Shown here in pieces: positions 1-9,296 of a stretch of DNA of 64,000 bases (the first letter of the stretch is position 1; each line of letters starts with the position of its first letter). Both the position numbers and the translations under genes were made by a program. The notes below the pieces were generated by a model, which saw only the letters and a program-made list of their open reading frames with translations, was not told where the DNA came from and did no database searches. This stretch comes from Vibrio nigripulchritudo ATCC 27043 (GTDB lineage: Bacteria > Pseudomonadota > Gammaproteobacteria > Enterobacterales > Vibrionaceae), in assembly GCF_000222685.1 (NCBI RefSeq), contig NZ_AFWJ01000079.1:1-64000 (forward strand), given 5' to 3'.

Positions 1-516
1 ACTCATGCATTCAAACGAGTCACATTTAGGCTGATTGCTCAAAAAGTCGGAGTTAGCCCAGCACTGGTTGTTTACTACTTCAAAAATAAAGAACAACTTT
101 TTGATCAGCTAATTGAAGAACACACACCTCGCCTGGCAAAAGAATTTGCTGCATTTAATTCACGCAGCCAGGTCCAGTTGTCAGAAATTATCGTTAAGTA
201 TGTCCAATTCTGGCAAGACCACCCAAATATCCCTGTCCTTCTGACACGTGGTGGACTAAGCCAGGATATTGAATCCAGAAGAAAACTGGAAGAATCACGC
301 TTTAACCACGTGACTAAACAAACCCTGTATTCCGCGCTCAGAAAGGTGCCAGGATGTAATGAAATGAACATCGATTACTATTACATGCTCGTTTCTTCAC
401 TAAGTACACAGCCTTATTTAAACATTGATACAAAAGAAGACTGTAATAAATTCAATATCAGTGGCTATACAAGAATTCTGGAAGATTTAAAATTTGCTGC
501 ACCTGCTCTCTGCTAA
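1..516 (+). CDS. TetR-family transcriptional regulator, 5' end cut off by the window
   Basis: The frame is open from base 1, so the gene starts upstream. The visible part begins inside the N-terminal helix-turn-helix: residues reading LIAQKVGVSPALVVYYFKNK followed by EQLF match the TetR recognition helix and the helix after it. The remaining ~135 residues are a C-terminal ligand-binding and dimerisation region with no motif that tells the ligand. It reads away from gyrA and ends before a hairpin terminator. The target genes are not visible. Family assignment is firm; function beyond DNA-binding repression is not known. Confidence 0.8.
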   Translation, partial: THAFKRVTFRLIAQKVGVSPALVVYYFKNKEQLFDQLIEEHTPRLAKEFAAFNSRSQVQLSEIIVKYVQFWQDHPNIPVLLTRGGLSQDIESRRKLEESRFNHVTKQTLYSALRKVPGCNEMNIDYYYMLVSSLSTQPYLNIDTKEDCNKFNISGYTRILEDLKFAAPALC

Positions 517-568
517 TAAAAGAACGTGACCTTAATTTGATTCAAAATTATCTAAGTCGATCAAAATA

Positions 569-610
569 TGCCTAAGTGGATATAAGTTCCCCCACTTAGG
601 CATTTTATTA
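569..610 (+). terminator. Rho-independent terminator of the TetR-type gene
   Basis: Inverted repeat TGCCTAAGTGG (569-579) and CCACTTAGGCA (592-602), 11 bp perfect with a 12-nt loop, followed by TTTTATTATTT. It lies about 50 nt after the stop codon. Confidence 0.75.
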
Positions 611-657
611 TTTAAGTACTTTTTATTTAAAAGCGATTTCTAGATAGAGTTTTCTTC

Positions 658-690
658 AATAAAAAAGCCGTTTCAAATGAAACGGCTTTC
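658..690 (-). terminator. Rho-independent terminator of gyrA
   Basis: Stem AAAGCCGTTT / AAACGGCTTT (664-673 with 680-689). On the minus strand it is followed by a run of T. It sits about 20 nt beyond the gyrA stop codon. Confidence 0.85.
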
Positions 691-710
691 GTTATTTAAT
701 TTGCTGGACT

Positions 711-3326
711 TTACTCTTGTGAGTCATCCTGCTGAGCAGCGGGTTGCTCTGCACTGTTTTCTACTGATTCAGCTTCTTCACCTTCCGGCAAATCAGATTC
801 CTCAACTTCATCAATGCGCTGCAAACCAACAACATTCTCGTCTTCTGCCGTTCTGATTAGCGTTACACCTTGCGTGTTACGTCCAACCTGGCTCACTTCA
901 GATACACGAGTACGAACTAAGGTACCTGCGTCGGTGATCATCATGAACTCGTCGTTTTCTTCAGTCTGAACCGCACCAACTACGCAGCCGTTACGCTCAG
1001 AAACCTTAATAGAAACAACACCCTGAGTTGCACGACCTTTCGTTGGGTATTCTGCTAGTGGTGTACGTTTACCGTAACCATTTTGCGTAACTGTCAAGAT
1101 GTCACCTTCGTTAGATGGGACGATCAAGGACACTACCTGGTCATTCTCAGCGAGTTTCATACCACGAACACCTGCTGCGGTACGACCCATTGCACGAACT
1201 TTATCTTCAGAGAAGCGTACGACTTTACCTTCTTTCGAGAACAGCATGATGTCGCTGTCACCGTCGGTAATATCAACACCAATCAAAGAATCGTCATCAC
1301 GAAGGTTCACAGCAATCAGACCGTTTGAACGAACGTTAGCGAATTGATCCAGAGACGTCTTCTTAACTGTGCCGTCGCCCGTTGCCATAAAGATGTACTT
1401 ATCAGCAGAGTACTCAGATACTGGCAAGATAGCTGTAATACGTTCACCTTCTTCCAATGGAAGAATGTTCACAATTGGCTTACCACGAGCATTTCGGCTC
1501 GCTTGAGGTAATTGATACACTTTCAGGCGGTACGTCTTACCACGGGTCGAGAAACATAGAATGTTATCGTGAGTATTCGCAACTAGCAGACGTTCGATGT
1601 AATCTTCATCTTTCATCTTCGTCGCGCTCTTACCTTTACCACCACGACGCTGTGCTTCGTAATCGCTTAGGATTTGGTACTTAACGTAACCTTCGTGTGA
1701 TAGAGTCACAACCACATCTTCTTGAGCAATCAGTTCTTCCATGTCGATGTCGTGAACCGCTGCTGTGATTTCTGTGCGACGAGTATCGCCGAAACCGTCA
1801 CGTACTGCTTCAAGTTCTTCACGAATCACTTCCATCAAGCGCTCTGTGCTTGCCAGAATGTGCATCAACTCAGCGATTTCTTCTAGAAGTGCTTTGTATT
1901 CATCAAGAATCTTTTCGTGTTCCAGACCAGTCAACTTATGTAGACGCAGATCCAGAATAGCCTGTGCTTGCTGCTCAGTCAGGAAGTACTGACCCTCGCG
2001 AATGCCGTATTGCTCTTCGAGCCAGTCTGGGCGAGCGGCGTCAGTACCAGCACGTTCAAGCATTGCCGCTACATTGCCTAGATCCCAGCCACGAGCCACA
2101 AGACCAGCTTTCGCTTCGGCAGGAGTTGGCGCATTACGGATCAGTTCGATGATTTCATCAATGTTCGCCAGTGCAAGAGCCAAACCTTCCAGGATGTGAG
2201 CACGGTCGCGAGCTTTACGCAATTCGTAAATAGTACGACGTGTCACAACCTCACGGCGGTGATCAACGAAGCACTTCAGCATGTCTTTCAGGTTAAACAG
2301 TTGAGGCTGACCATTGTTCAGCGCAACCATGTTGATACCGAAAGTAGTTTGCAGTTGCGTTTGAGCGTAAAGGTTATTCAAAACCACTTCGCCGACTGCA
2401 TCACGCTTACATTCAATAACAATGCGCATACCGTCTTTATCAGACTCATCGCGCAGTGCACTGATGCCTTCTACTTTCTTATCTTTAACCAGTTCAGCGA
2501 CTTTCTCGATCAAACGAGCTTTGTTGACCTGATATGGAATTTCAGTAACAACGATGGTTTCTTTACCATTCTTGTCGGCTTCGATCTCTGCTTTAGAACG
2601 CATGTAGATCTTACCGCGACCTGTCTTATAAGCATCAACGATGCCCTTACGACCACTGATTAGAGCTGCCGTTGGGAAGTCAGGACCTGGAATGTAATCC
2701 ATCAGTTCATCAATAGTGATTTCTTCATTATTGATGTACGCCAGACAACCTTCGATCACTTCGGTCAGGTTGTGGGGCGGGATATTTGTTGCCATACCTA
2801 CCGCGATACCAGAGGCACCATTCACCAGTAGGTTAGGAATTTTTGTTGGCAGTACCGCAGGGATTTGCTCAGTACCATCGTAGTTAGGTACGTAATCCAC
2901 TGTTTCTTTGTCGAGATCAGCCAAAAGCTCGTGGGCAATTTTTGCCATACGAACTTCGGTGTAACGCATTGCCGCAGCAGAGTCACCGTCTATCGAGCCA
3001 AAGTTACCTTGGCCATCGACCAACATGTAGCGAAGCGAAAAAGGCTGTGCCATACGCACAATTGTGTCGTATACAGCACTATCACCATGTGGGTGGTATT
3101 TACCGATTACATCACCAACCACACGGGCGGATTTTTTATATGGTTTGTTCCAATCATTGCCTAGTACATTCATCGCGAACAATACGCGGCGGTGTACTGG
3201 TTTTAGGCCATCACGCACATCAGGAAGAGCACGACCCACGATTACGGACATCGCGTAGTCTAGGTATGAACCTCGAAGCTCATCTTCAATATTTACGGGC
3301 GTGATCTCTTTAGCTAGATCGCTCAT
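711..3326 (-). CDS. gyrA: DNA gyrase subunit A
   Basis: GyrA is the breakage-reunion subunit of the A2B2 gyrase that introduces negative supercoils using ATP. The 871-residue product is collinear with E. coli GyrA from the first residues ([20 protein letters not shown]). The catalytic tyrosine is in [11 protein letters not shown] near residue 122. The quinolone-determining stretch [11 protein letters not shown] carries the sensitive-type Ser83 and Asp87. The C-terminal beta-pinwheel starts after the GyrA box QRRGGKG, and the tail is acidic. The gene is transcribed alone, divergent from ubiG, and ends in a clear terminator. Confidence 0.98.
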   Translation of the reverse strand: MSDLAKEITPVNIEDELRGSYLDYAMSVIVGRALPDVRDGLKPVHRRVLFAMNVLGNDWNKPYKKSARVVGDVIGKYHPHGDSAVYDTIVRMAQPFSLRYMLVDGQGNFGSIDGDSAAAMRYTEVRMAKIAHELLADLDKETVDYVPNYDGTEQIPAVLPTKIPNLLVNGASGIAVGMATNIPPHNLTEVIEGCLAYINNEEITIDELMDYIPGPDFPTAALISGRKGIVDAYKTGRGKIYMRSKAEIEADKNGKETIVVTEIPYQVNKARLIEKVAELVKDKKVEGISALRDESDKDGMRIVIECKRDAVGEVVLNNLYAQTQLQTTFGINMVALNNGQPQLFNLKDMLKCFVDHRREVVTRRTIYELRKARDRAHILEGLALALANIDEIIELIRNAPTPAEAKAGLVARGWDLGNVAAMLERAGTDAARPDWLEEQYGIREGQYFLTEQQAQAILDLRLHKLTGLEHEKILDEYKALLEEIAELMHILASTERLMEVIREELEAVRDGFGDTRRTEITAAVHDIDMEELIAQEDVVVTLSHEGYVKYQILSDYEAQRRGGKGKSATKMKDEDYIERLLVANTHDNILCFSTRGKTYRLKVYQLPQASRNARGKPIVNILPLEEGERITAILPVSEYSADKYIFMATGDGTVKKTSLDQFANVRSNGLIAVNLRDDDSLIGVDITDGDSDIMLFSKEGKVVRFSEDKVRAMGRTAAGVRGMKLAENDQVVSLIVPSNEGDILTVTQNGYGKRTPLAEYPTKGRATQGVVSIKVSERNGCVVGAVQTEENDEFMMITDAGTLVRTRVSEVSQVGRNTQGVTLIRTAEDENVVGLQRIDEVEESDLPEGEEAESVENSAEQPAAQQDDSQE

Positions 3327-3565
3327 AGAGCCATTATCCCTCTATAGTTTGATCGTATGTTAGATACGTACAAGGTTCAAAAATATAACACACAAATACC
3401 CCATTCGGCATCTCTTTCCCCTTCGTTTTATCAGGTTGTGACCTTGGTTGTGATTCAATCGATGAGAAATTGCACAGTAAAACTTTATCTGTATGAATTA
3501 TAGCCAGATTATCAAGGTGAATTTCACAAAAATGGAAATCTGCTGTCCTGCGCATTTTCAGCCGT

Positions 3566-3571
3566 TATAAT
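3566..3571 (+). promoter_or_regulatory. Putative -10 box of the ubiG promoter
   Basis: A perfect TATAAT lies 30-35 nt upstream of the ubiG start in the gyrA-ubiG divergent region. The matching -35 region is poor, so strength cannot be judged. Confidence 0.45.
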
Positions 3572-3601
3572 GCTCCCATCCTAATCTTTAATGTGATTGT
3601 T

Positions 3602-4309
3602 ATGACCAAGCAGCAAAACGTCGATCCAGCTGAAATCAAAAAGTTCGAAGACATGGCTTCTCGTTGGTGGGATTTGGAAGGTGAATTCAAACCTCTACAC
3701 CAGATTAACCCGCTCCGCCTGAACTATGTTCTGGACAAATGTGAAGGGCTATTCGGTAAGAAAGTGCTCGATGTAGGCTGCGGTGGCGGCATACTCGCAG
3801 AGAGCATGGCGAAAGAAGGAGCCGTAGTTACAGGGCTGGATATGGGTAAAGAACCGCTGGAAGTAGCGAGGCTTCATGCGCTGGAAACAGGCACTACCCT
3901 AACCTATGTACAAAGTACGGTAGAAGACCACGCCGCTGAAAACCCTGGACTGTATGACGTCGTAACTTGTATGGAAATGCTGGAACATGTACCAGACCCA
4001 TTGTCTGTTATCCGTTCCTGTGCCGAACTGGTAAAACCGGGTGGCAAAGTCTTCTTCTCTACGTTAAACAGAAACGTTAAATCCTATTTGTTCGCCATTG
4101 TAGGGGCAGAACACTTACTTAAGCTGGTTCCAAAAGGTACTCACGATCACGATAAGTTCATAAGACCTGCCGAACTTCTCAAGATGATTGACACCACAGA
4201 CCTTTATGAAGAGTCCATAACAGGTTTGCAGTACAACCCTCTAAACGACCGCTATTCTCTCGGTACTAATGTAGACGTTAACTACATTGTTCATACCACT
4301 CGTCAATAA
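3602..4309 (+). CDS. ubiG: Bifunctional ubiquinone O-methyltransferase UbiG
   Basis: UbiG carries out both SAM-dependent O-methylations of the ubiquinone ring, including the last step from 3-demethylubiquinol. The protein has a class I methyltransferase fold: motif I is [13 protein letters not shown], with an acidic residue after it in [10 protein letters not shown], and [11 protein letters not shown] is typical of the family. The N-terminus [20 protein letters not shown] aligns with UbiG proteins, so ATG 3602 is preferred over an in-frame GTG at 3593. The length of 235 residues is normal. It lies next to gyrA as in many gamma-proteobacteria. Confidence 0.95.
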   Translation: MTKQQNVDPAEIKKFEDMASRWWDLEGEFKPLHQINPLRLNYVLDKCEGLFGKKVLDVGCGGGILAESMAKEGAVVTGLDMGKEPLEVARLHALETGTTLTYVQSTVEDHAAENPGLYDVVTCMEMLEHVPDPLSVIRSCAELVKPGGKVFFSTLNRNVKSYLFAIVGAEHLLKLVPKGTHDHDKFIRPAELLKMIDTTDLYEESITGLQYNPLNDRYSLGTNVDVNYIVHTTRQ

Positions 4310-4328
4310 CTAGATCTATTGCTTTCCT

Positions 4329-4370
4329 GACCGCCTATCGAATCGTTAGGTGGTCTCTTTCAGGATTCTT
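4329..4370 (+). terminator. Probable terminator of ubiG
   Basis: GACCGCCTA (4329-4337) pairs with TAGGTGGTC (4347-4355) with one G-U pair. A mixed T-rich tail follows. It is 20 nt after the ubiG stop. Confidence 0.55.
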
Positions 4371-4793
4371 TTGGCCTTCTCCATTCAATAAAATCAATTA
4401 GTGTTTCGTTGCGCATAAACCTAGTCACAGAGCGCATATTCACGAAGTTATCCTAAGCCCCAGAACTCACCATTTCATAGCCACATTCTGCATAATATAA
4501 ATGCTCATTATGCAAATCGGATTTTCGCAAATTTGTGAAAAGTGAGACAATAATCAACAAATCTTATTTTTTGTAAAAAAGTAGAGGTTCCTCTCCTTTT
4601 TGCGCAATATCACAACGACTTGTGTGACCTTTGTACAGCTTGGTTTTGGAGACCTTTTTTCCTCAAAGATCAAGAAAAATATTTTTTACTCTGCTCATAA
4701 TTAAAACAGTCTATGAGTGGATCATTTTTTACAGGTAATCTCTGCCTAAAATGATAGGTTAGTAGATACTTACCTTTTTTTTCTTCCCCCAAC
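4356..4793. other. Non-coding stretch upstream of nrdA
   Basis: About 440 nt without a convincing gene. It is rich in A/T runs and pyrimidine tracts. The only open frame (minus strand, 4670-4900) runs across the regulatory boxes and has no family likeness. Beyond the DnaA box and NrdR boxes listed separately, nothing specific is seen. Confidence 0.5.
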
Positions 4794-4802
4794 TTATCCA
4801 CA
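4794..4802 (+). promoter_or_regulatory. Perfect DnaA box upstream of nrdA
   Basis: TTATCCACA matches the DnaA consensus TTATNCACA exactly and lies about 200 nt before the nrdA start. In E. coli DnaA binds upstream of nrdAB and links dNTP supply to replication initiation. That role is inferred here. Confidence 0.6.
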
Positions 4803-4871
4803 AGTCGTGCAACTCTTCCAACTTGAAAAATCACCCACCGCGCACTATCTTGTAACTCGTTCAACCGAACA

Positions 4872-4909
4872 ACACCACATATAGTGTTTTGAGTCACCAT
4901 ATGTGGTGG
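4872..4909 (+). promoter_or_regulatory. Pair of NrdR boxes in the nrdA promoter region
   Basis: Box 1 is ACACCACATATAGTGT (4872-4887) and box 2 is TCACCATATGTGGTGG (4894-4909). Box 2 in inverse orientation matches box 1 at 13 of 16 bases. The boxes start 22 bp apart, about two helical turns. Both resemble the palindromic NrdR consensus, so ATP/dATP-dependent repression of nrdAB by NrdR is expected. A TATAGT inside box 1 (4880-4885) could be the -10 element. The boxes argue against a translation start at GTG 4903. Confidence 0.75.
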
Positions 4910-4995
4910 ATATAGATCACAAAGCCGACTACAGTTTTACAAGAATTACCAAAGAAATACGGCTTTTAGCAGTTTCGTCAGGGAAATCTACCAGA

Positions 4996-7278
4996 ATGAA
5001 CCAACAACTAACTGTGACAAAAAGGGACGGTCGCAAAGAAAACATTGATTTGGAGAAGATCCATCGCGTTATCGCATGGGCTGCAGAAGGTCTGGACAAT
5101 GTTTCCGTTTCTCAAGTTGAATTAAAGTCACACATTCAATTTTACGACGGCATCACAACGTCGGATATTCATGAAACCATTATCAAATCTGCTGCTGACC
5201 TCATCTCTGAAGAGTCTCCGGACTATCAGTATCTGGCAGCACGCCTAGCGGTCTTCCACCTGCGTAAAAAAGCGTACGGACAGTTTGAGCCGCCTGTATT
5301 GTTTGATCACGTAGCTAAGCTGGTTGACGCTGGCAAATACGATAAGCACCTGATTGAAGACTACACCAAAGCTGAATTTGAACAGATGAATGGTTTCATC
5401 GATCACTCACGCGATATGAACTTCTCATACGCAGCAGTGAAGCAGCTTGAAGGCAAATACTTTGTTCAGAACCGAGTAACGAAAGAAATCTATGAAAGTG
5501 CTCAGTTCCTCTACATTCTAGTGGCCGCTTGCTTGTTCGCGAAGTATCCGAAAGATACACGTCTTGATTACATCAAACGTTTTTACGATGCCGCGTCTAC
5601 GTTCAAGATTTCCCTACCTACACCAATTATGTCTGGTGTACGTACACCTACTCGTCAGTTCAGTTCATGTGTTCTGATTGAGTGTGATGACAGCCTTGAT
5701 TCTATCAATGCGACTTCCAGCGCTATTGTACGTTACGTTTCTCAACGTGCGGGTATCGGTATTAATGCTGGTCGTATTCGTGCACTGGGTTCTGAAATCC
5801 GCAATGGTGAAGCCTTCCACACTGGCTGTATCCCATTTTATAAGTACTTCCAAACAGCGGTTAAGTGCTGTTCTCAAGGTGGAGTTCGTGGCGGTGCTGC
5901 GACTGTTTTCTACCCACTTTGGCACCGTGAAGTGCAATCTTTGCTGGTACTGAAGAACAACCGCGGAGTTGAAGAAAACCGTGTACGTCACATGGATTAC
6001 GGCGTACAAATCAACAAGATGATGTACTCTCGCCTGATTAAAGGCGGCAACATCTCTCTATTCTCTCCTTCTGACGTTCCGGGTCTGTATGACGCATTCT
6101 TCGAAGATCAGGATGAGTTTGATCGTCTGTACGAGAAATACGAAGCAGACGAATCGATTAAGCGCGAAACAGTTAAAGCGGTAGATATCTTCTCGTTATT
6201 GTTGCAAGAGCGTGCTTCAACAGGTCGTATTTACATTCAAAACGTTGACCACTGTAACACTCACAGCCCGTTTGATCCGGCTGTAGCACCCGTTCGTCAG
6301 TCTAACCTTTGTCTGGAAATTGCTCTTCCGACTAAACCTCTTAACAATGTTGAAGATGACGAAGGTGAAATTGCACTATGTACGCTTTCTGCGTTCAACT
6401 TGGGTGCAATTCAAAGCTTGGATGACTTTGAAGAGCTGGCTGACCTGGTTGTTCGTGCTCTGGATGCACTACTGGATTACCAGGACTATCCACTACCGGC
6501 TGCGCGTAAGTCTACAATGAACCGTCGTACTCTGGGTGTTGGTGTCATTAACTACGCTTACTACTTAGCGAAGAATGGCGTGAAGTACTCTGACGGCAGT
6601 GCAAATGGCCTGACTCACCGCACATTTGAAGCGATTCAGTACTACTTGCTGAAAGCATCGATGAACCTGGCGAAAGAGCAAGGTGCCTGCCCGCTGTTCA
6701 ACGAAACAAACTACGCGAAAGGCTTACTGCCTATCGACACTTACAAGCAAGATCTTGACAAGATTTGTGATGAACCATTGCACTACGACTGGGAAACACT
6801 GCGTAAGGAAATCGTTGAACACGGTCTGCGTAACTCCACTCTGTCGGCACTGATGCCATCAGAGACTTCTTCTCAGATCTCTAACGCAACTAACGGTATT
6901 GAGCCACCACGTGGTTTCGTATCTGTTAAAGCATCTAAAGACGGTATCTTGAAGCAGGTCGTACCTGACTACGTAAACCTGAAAGACCAGTATGAATTGC
7001 TTTGGACCATTCCATCTAACAATGGTTACCTGCAACTGGTTGGTTTGATGCAGAAGTTTGTGGATCAGGCTATCTCGGCGAACACTAACTATGATCCAAG
7101 TGTTCAGCCAAACGGTAAAGTACCTATGAAGCTTCTTATGCAAGACCTGCTTACTGCATACAAATACGGCTTGAAGACGCTTTACTACCATAACACCCGA
7201 GATGGTGCGACGGACGAGCAGTCAGAAGCGGCGAAAGCTCAGGATGACGATTGTGCAGGCGGCGCTTGTAAGATTTAA
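4996..7278 (+). CDS. nrdA: Ribonucleoside-diphosphate reductase class Ia, alpha subunit
   Basis: NrdA reduces ribonucleoside diphosphates to deoxy forms. The 760-residue product aligns with E. coli NrdA end to end. An N-terminal ATP-cone (residues ~4-95) is the allosteric activity site. Active-site cysteines lie in QFSSCVLIE, QSNLCLEIALP and ALCTLSAFNLG, radical-transfer tyrosines in LYYHNTRDG, and the shuttle cysteines in the tail DDDCAGGACKI. ATG 4996 matches the family N-terminus MNQQLTVTKRDG. A longer frame from GTG 4903 would begin inside an NrdR box and adds 31 residues unlike the family. It is the first gene of nrdAB-yfaE. Confidence 0.97.
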   Translation: MNQQLTVTKRDGRKENIDLEKIHRVIAWAAEGLDNVSVSQVELKSHIQFYDGITTSDIHETIIKSAADLISEESPDYQYLAARLAVFHLRKKAYGQFEPPVLFDHVAKLVDAGKYDKHLIEDYTKAEFEQMNGFIDHSRDMNFSYAAVKQLEGKYFVQNRVTKEIYESAQFLYILVAACLFAKYPKDTRLDYIKRFYDAASTFKISLPTPIMSGVRTPTRQFSSCVLIECDDSLDSINATSSAIVRYVSQRAGIGINAGRIRALGSEIRNGEAFHTGCIPFYKYFQTAVKCCSQGGVRGGAATVFYPLWHREVQSLLVLKNNRGVEENRVRHMDYGVQINKMMYSRLIKGGNISLFSPSDVPGLYDAFFEDQDEFDRLYEKYEADESIKRETVKAVDIFSLLLQERASTGRIYIQNVDHCNTHSPFDPAVAPVRQSNLCLEIALPTKPLNNVEDDEGEIALCTLSAFNLGAIQSLDDFEELADLVVRALDALLDYQDYPLPAARKSTMNRRTLGVGVINYAYYLAKNGVKYSDGSANGLTHRTFEAIQYYLLKASMNLAKEQGACPLFNETNYAKGLLPIDTYKQDLDKICDEPLHYDWETLRKEIVEHGLRNSTLSALMPSETSSQISNATNGIEPPRGFVSVKASKDGILKQVVPDYVNLKDQYELLWTIPSNNGYLQLVGLMQKFVDQAISANTNYDPSVQPNGKVPMKLLMQDLLTAYKYGLKTLYYHNTRDGATDEQSEAAKAQDDDCAGGACKI

Positions 7279-7314
7279 AACTTTGGTTATTGAATCAAGG
7301 TAATAGATATAAAC

Positions 7315-7339
7315 AGCCTCTTTGACTCTCAAAGAGGCT
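7315..7339 (+). other. Intercistronic hairpin between nrdA and nrdB
   Basis: AGCCTCTTTG (7315-7324) and CAAAGAGGCT (7330-7339) form a perfect 10-bp stem with a 5-nt loop. The next bases are TTAAAGG, not a U run, so it is more likely an mRNA-stability or processing hairpin than a full terminator. Confidence 0.6.
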
Positions 7340-7359
7340 TTAAAGGATTTGAGGCATAT

Positions 7360-8493
7360 ATGGCTTACAGTACTTTTTCTCAAAAGAAAAACGATCAGCT
7401 AAAAGAACCTATGTTCTTTGGTCAGTCAGTAAACGTAGCGCGTTACGACCAGCAAAAATTTGAAATCTTTGAAAAGCTGATTGAAAAACAGCTTTCTTTT
7501 TTCTGGCGTCCTGAAGAAGTAGACGTGTCGAGCGACCGTATCGACTACAACAACCTGCCTGATCATGAAAAACACATTTTCATCAGTAACCTAAAGTACC
7601 AGACTCTGCTGGATTCTATTCAGGGCAGAAGCCCGAACGTGGCACTACTGCCGTTGGTTTCTCTACCTGAAGTAGAAACTTGGATCGAGACGTGGTCTTT
7701 CTCTGAAACCATTCACTCACGCTCTTACACGCACATCATCCGTAATATCGTGAACGATCCTGGTTTGGTATTCGACGACATCGTTGAAAACGAGCACATT
7801 CTTAAGCGTGCAAAAGACATTGCACACTACTACGACGATTTGATTCAGCTGACTAACGATTACCACCGCTACGGCGAAGGAACTCACAAAATCGATGGCG
7901 AAACTGTTGAGATCAAGCTGCATGATCTTAAGAAGAAGCTTTACGTTTGCCTCATGTCAGTTAACGCACTGGAAGCAATCCGTTTTTACGTGAGCTTCGC
8001 ATGTTCATTTGCATTCGCTGAGCGTGAGCTAATGGAAGGTAACGCAAAAATCATCAAGCTTATAGCTCGTGATGAGGCGCTTCACCTTACGGGTACTCAG
8101 CATATGCTGAACCTGCTTCGTAACGGTCAGGATGATTTCACGTTCATGCAAATCGCTGAAGAGTGTAAGCAAGAATGTTTTGATCTGTTTAGAGATGCAG
8201 CTGAGCAGGAAAAAGAATGGGCAGAATATCTGTTCAAAGACGGTTCAATGATCGGTCTGAACAAAGACATCCTTTGTCAGTATGTTGAGTACATCACTAA
8301 CATTCGTATGCAGGCAGTAGGTCTGGATGCGGCATACCCTGAAGCAAACTCTAACCCTATCCCATGGATCAATGCTTGGTTGTCTTCAGACAACGTACAG
8401 GTTGCACCACAGGAAGCAGAAATCAGCTCTTACCTAGTTGGTCAGATTGACAACGAAGTGGATGCAGAAGATTTCGGAGACTTCGAGCTGTAA
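7360..8493 (+). CDS. nrdB: Ribonucleoside-diphosphate reductase class Ia, beta subunit
   Basis: NrdB carries the di-iron centre and tyrosyl radical used by NrdA. The 377-residue length is as expected. The radical tyrosine is in [11 protein letters not shown] (about residue 124), with iron ligands in WSFSETIHS and [13 protein letters not shown]. The C-terminal tail ending [10 protein letters not shown] resembles the NrdA-docking peptide. An AAAGGATTTGAGG stretch serves as SD. The stop codon overlaps the yfaE start (TAATG), which implies translational coupling. Confidence 0.97.
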   Translation: MAYSTFSQKKNDQLKEPMFFGQSVNVARYDQQKFEIFEKLIEKQLSFFWRPEEVDVSSDRIDYNNLPDHEKHIFISNLKYQTLLDSIQGRSPNVALLPLVSLPEVETWIETWSFSETIHSRSYTHIIRNIVNDPGLVFDDIVENEHILKRAKDIAHYYDDLIQLTNDYHRYGEGTHKIDGETVEIKLHDLKKKLYVCLMSVNALEAIRFYVSFACSFAFAERELMEGNAKIIKLIARDEALHLTGTQHMLNLLRNGQDDFTFMQIAEECKQECFDLFRDAAEQEKEWAEYLFKDGSMIGLNKDILCQYVEYITNIRMQAVGLDAAYPEANSNPIPWINAWLSSDNVQVAPQEAEISSYLVGQIDNEVDAEDFGDFEL

Positions 8494-8768
8494 TGCAGAA
8501 AATCAAAATCAACGAACTCAACCCAATCACTAGTAGTGGAAGAACGCTGCTAGAAGAAATGGAACTGGCTGGTTTTGAGCCAGAATACAATTGCAGAGAC
8601 GGTCATTGCGGTGCATGTCGATGTGAATTGAAGTCTGGTGAAGTTGAATATGTTGGTTTTGCTATGGCATTTACACAGCCAAAAGAAATTTTGCCCTGCA
8701 TATGCAGGGCAAAAACCGATGTAGAATTGGAAAAAGTAAACTATCAGCTAAAGGTCAAAACAGCCTGA
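8493..8768 (+). CDS. yfaE: 2Fe-2S ferredoxin-like protein YfaE (diferric-tyrosyl cofactor maintenance)
   Basis: A 91-residue plant-type ferredoxin. The cluster cysteines are in YNCRDGHCGACRCEL (C-x4-C-x2-C) and later LPCICRA. YfaE of E. coli reduces the iron centre of NrdB to regenerate the tyrosyl radical. The one-base overlap with nrdB fits that partnership. The codons around the last cysteine ligand contain a 26-bp perfect palindrome (8689-8714), listed separately. Confidence 0.93.
   Translation: MQKIKINELNPITSSGRTLLEEMELAGFEPEYNCRDGHCGACRCELKSGEVEYVGFAMAFTQPKEILPCICRAKTDVELEKVNYQLKVKTA
8689..8714. repeat. 26-bp perfect palindrome inside yfaE
   Basis: TTTTGCCCTGCAT (8689-8701) is followed directly by its exact reverse complement (8702-8714). 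It lies within the yfaE reading frame about 55 nt before the stop. It could act as an intragenic terminator or RNA hairpin, since no other terminator is seen after the operon, or as a protein-binding site. Confidence 0.7.
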
Positions 8769-8795
8769 TTTTTGTGTTTTTGACCTACATTTCCG

Positions 8796-9077
8796 TCAAT
8801 TTGCAGCGTCTTGAATGCACTCAGAATTGCTTAAACCTGCATATTTTTTGAGTAAATATTCAGCTGTTTTGGACGAAATATCTTTCTCACCTATTGGTTT
8901 TCCACCATCATCAAACAGAGACATTCTGTAACCACCATTTGGGGTATCATTGTCTGCTCTGGGCGCTTCCAACCAAGTTGATACCAAATCACTGACATGT
9001 TGGCTATGTGCTTCTCCCAACAACACTTTTTCACCGGATACACGGTACCAAACTTTGATCATCGTTTGTGTAATCAT
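8796..9077 (-). CDS. Small protein of unknown function
   Basis: Not recognised. The open frame extends to 9173, but ATG 9077 has a strong SD (GGAGGGACCC just before it), so a 93-residue protein starting MITQTMIKVWYRVSGEKVLL is preferred. It is soluble and mixed alpha/beta by eye, with no signal peptide or membrane segment. It converges on yfaE with a 27-nt gap and follows cinA on the same strand at some distance. Confidence 0.6.
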   Translation of the reverse strand: MITQTMIKVWYRVSGEKVLLGEAHSQHVSDLVSTWLEAPRADNDTPNGGYRMSLFDDGGKPIGEKDISSKTAEYLLKKYAGLSNSECIQDAAN

Positions 9078-9296
9078 GGGTCCCTCCAGATCGCAAATGA
9101 AGTGAGTAAAGGTGTCAATATGTTGTTCTGACCTTCTTATATTAGCTAATTTTTCGCCAATCCCAAGACTCATTTTAAAGAAAATGTTGAAAAAAACACT
9201 TGCATAAAACGTGATTTGTTTTCTTTCGTTTTTTGGCTCTCATTACTCCTTGAGACGCAAAGACAATTTTGTTGTCAATGCTTTTCCTTATAACTT

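Noticed and set aside
3334-3555. 73-codon minus-strand frame between gyrA and ubiG
   Set aside because: It occupies the divergent promoter region and has no SD or recognisable domain.
4670-4900. Minus-strand frame of 76 codons upstream of nrdA
   Set aside because: It runs across the DnaA and NrdR boxes, has no SD and no family likeness.
4903-4995. N-terminal extension of nrdA from GTG 4903
   Set aside because: The start codon lies within an NrdR box, and the 31 extra residues are not found in the family.
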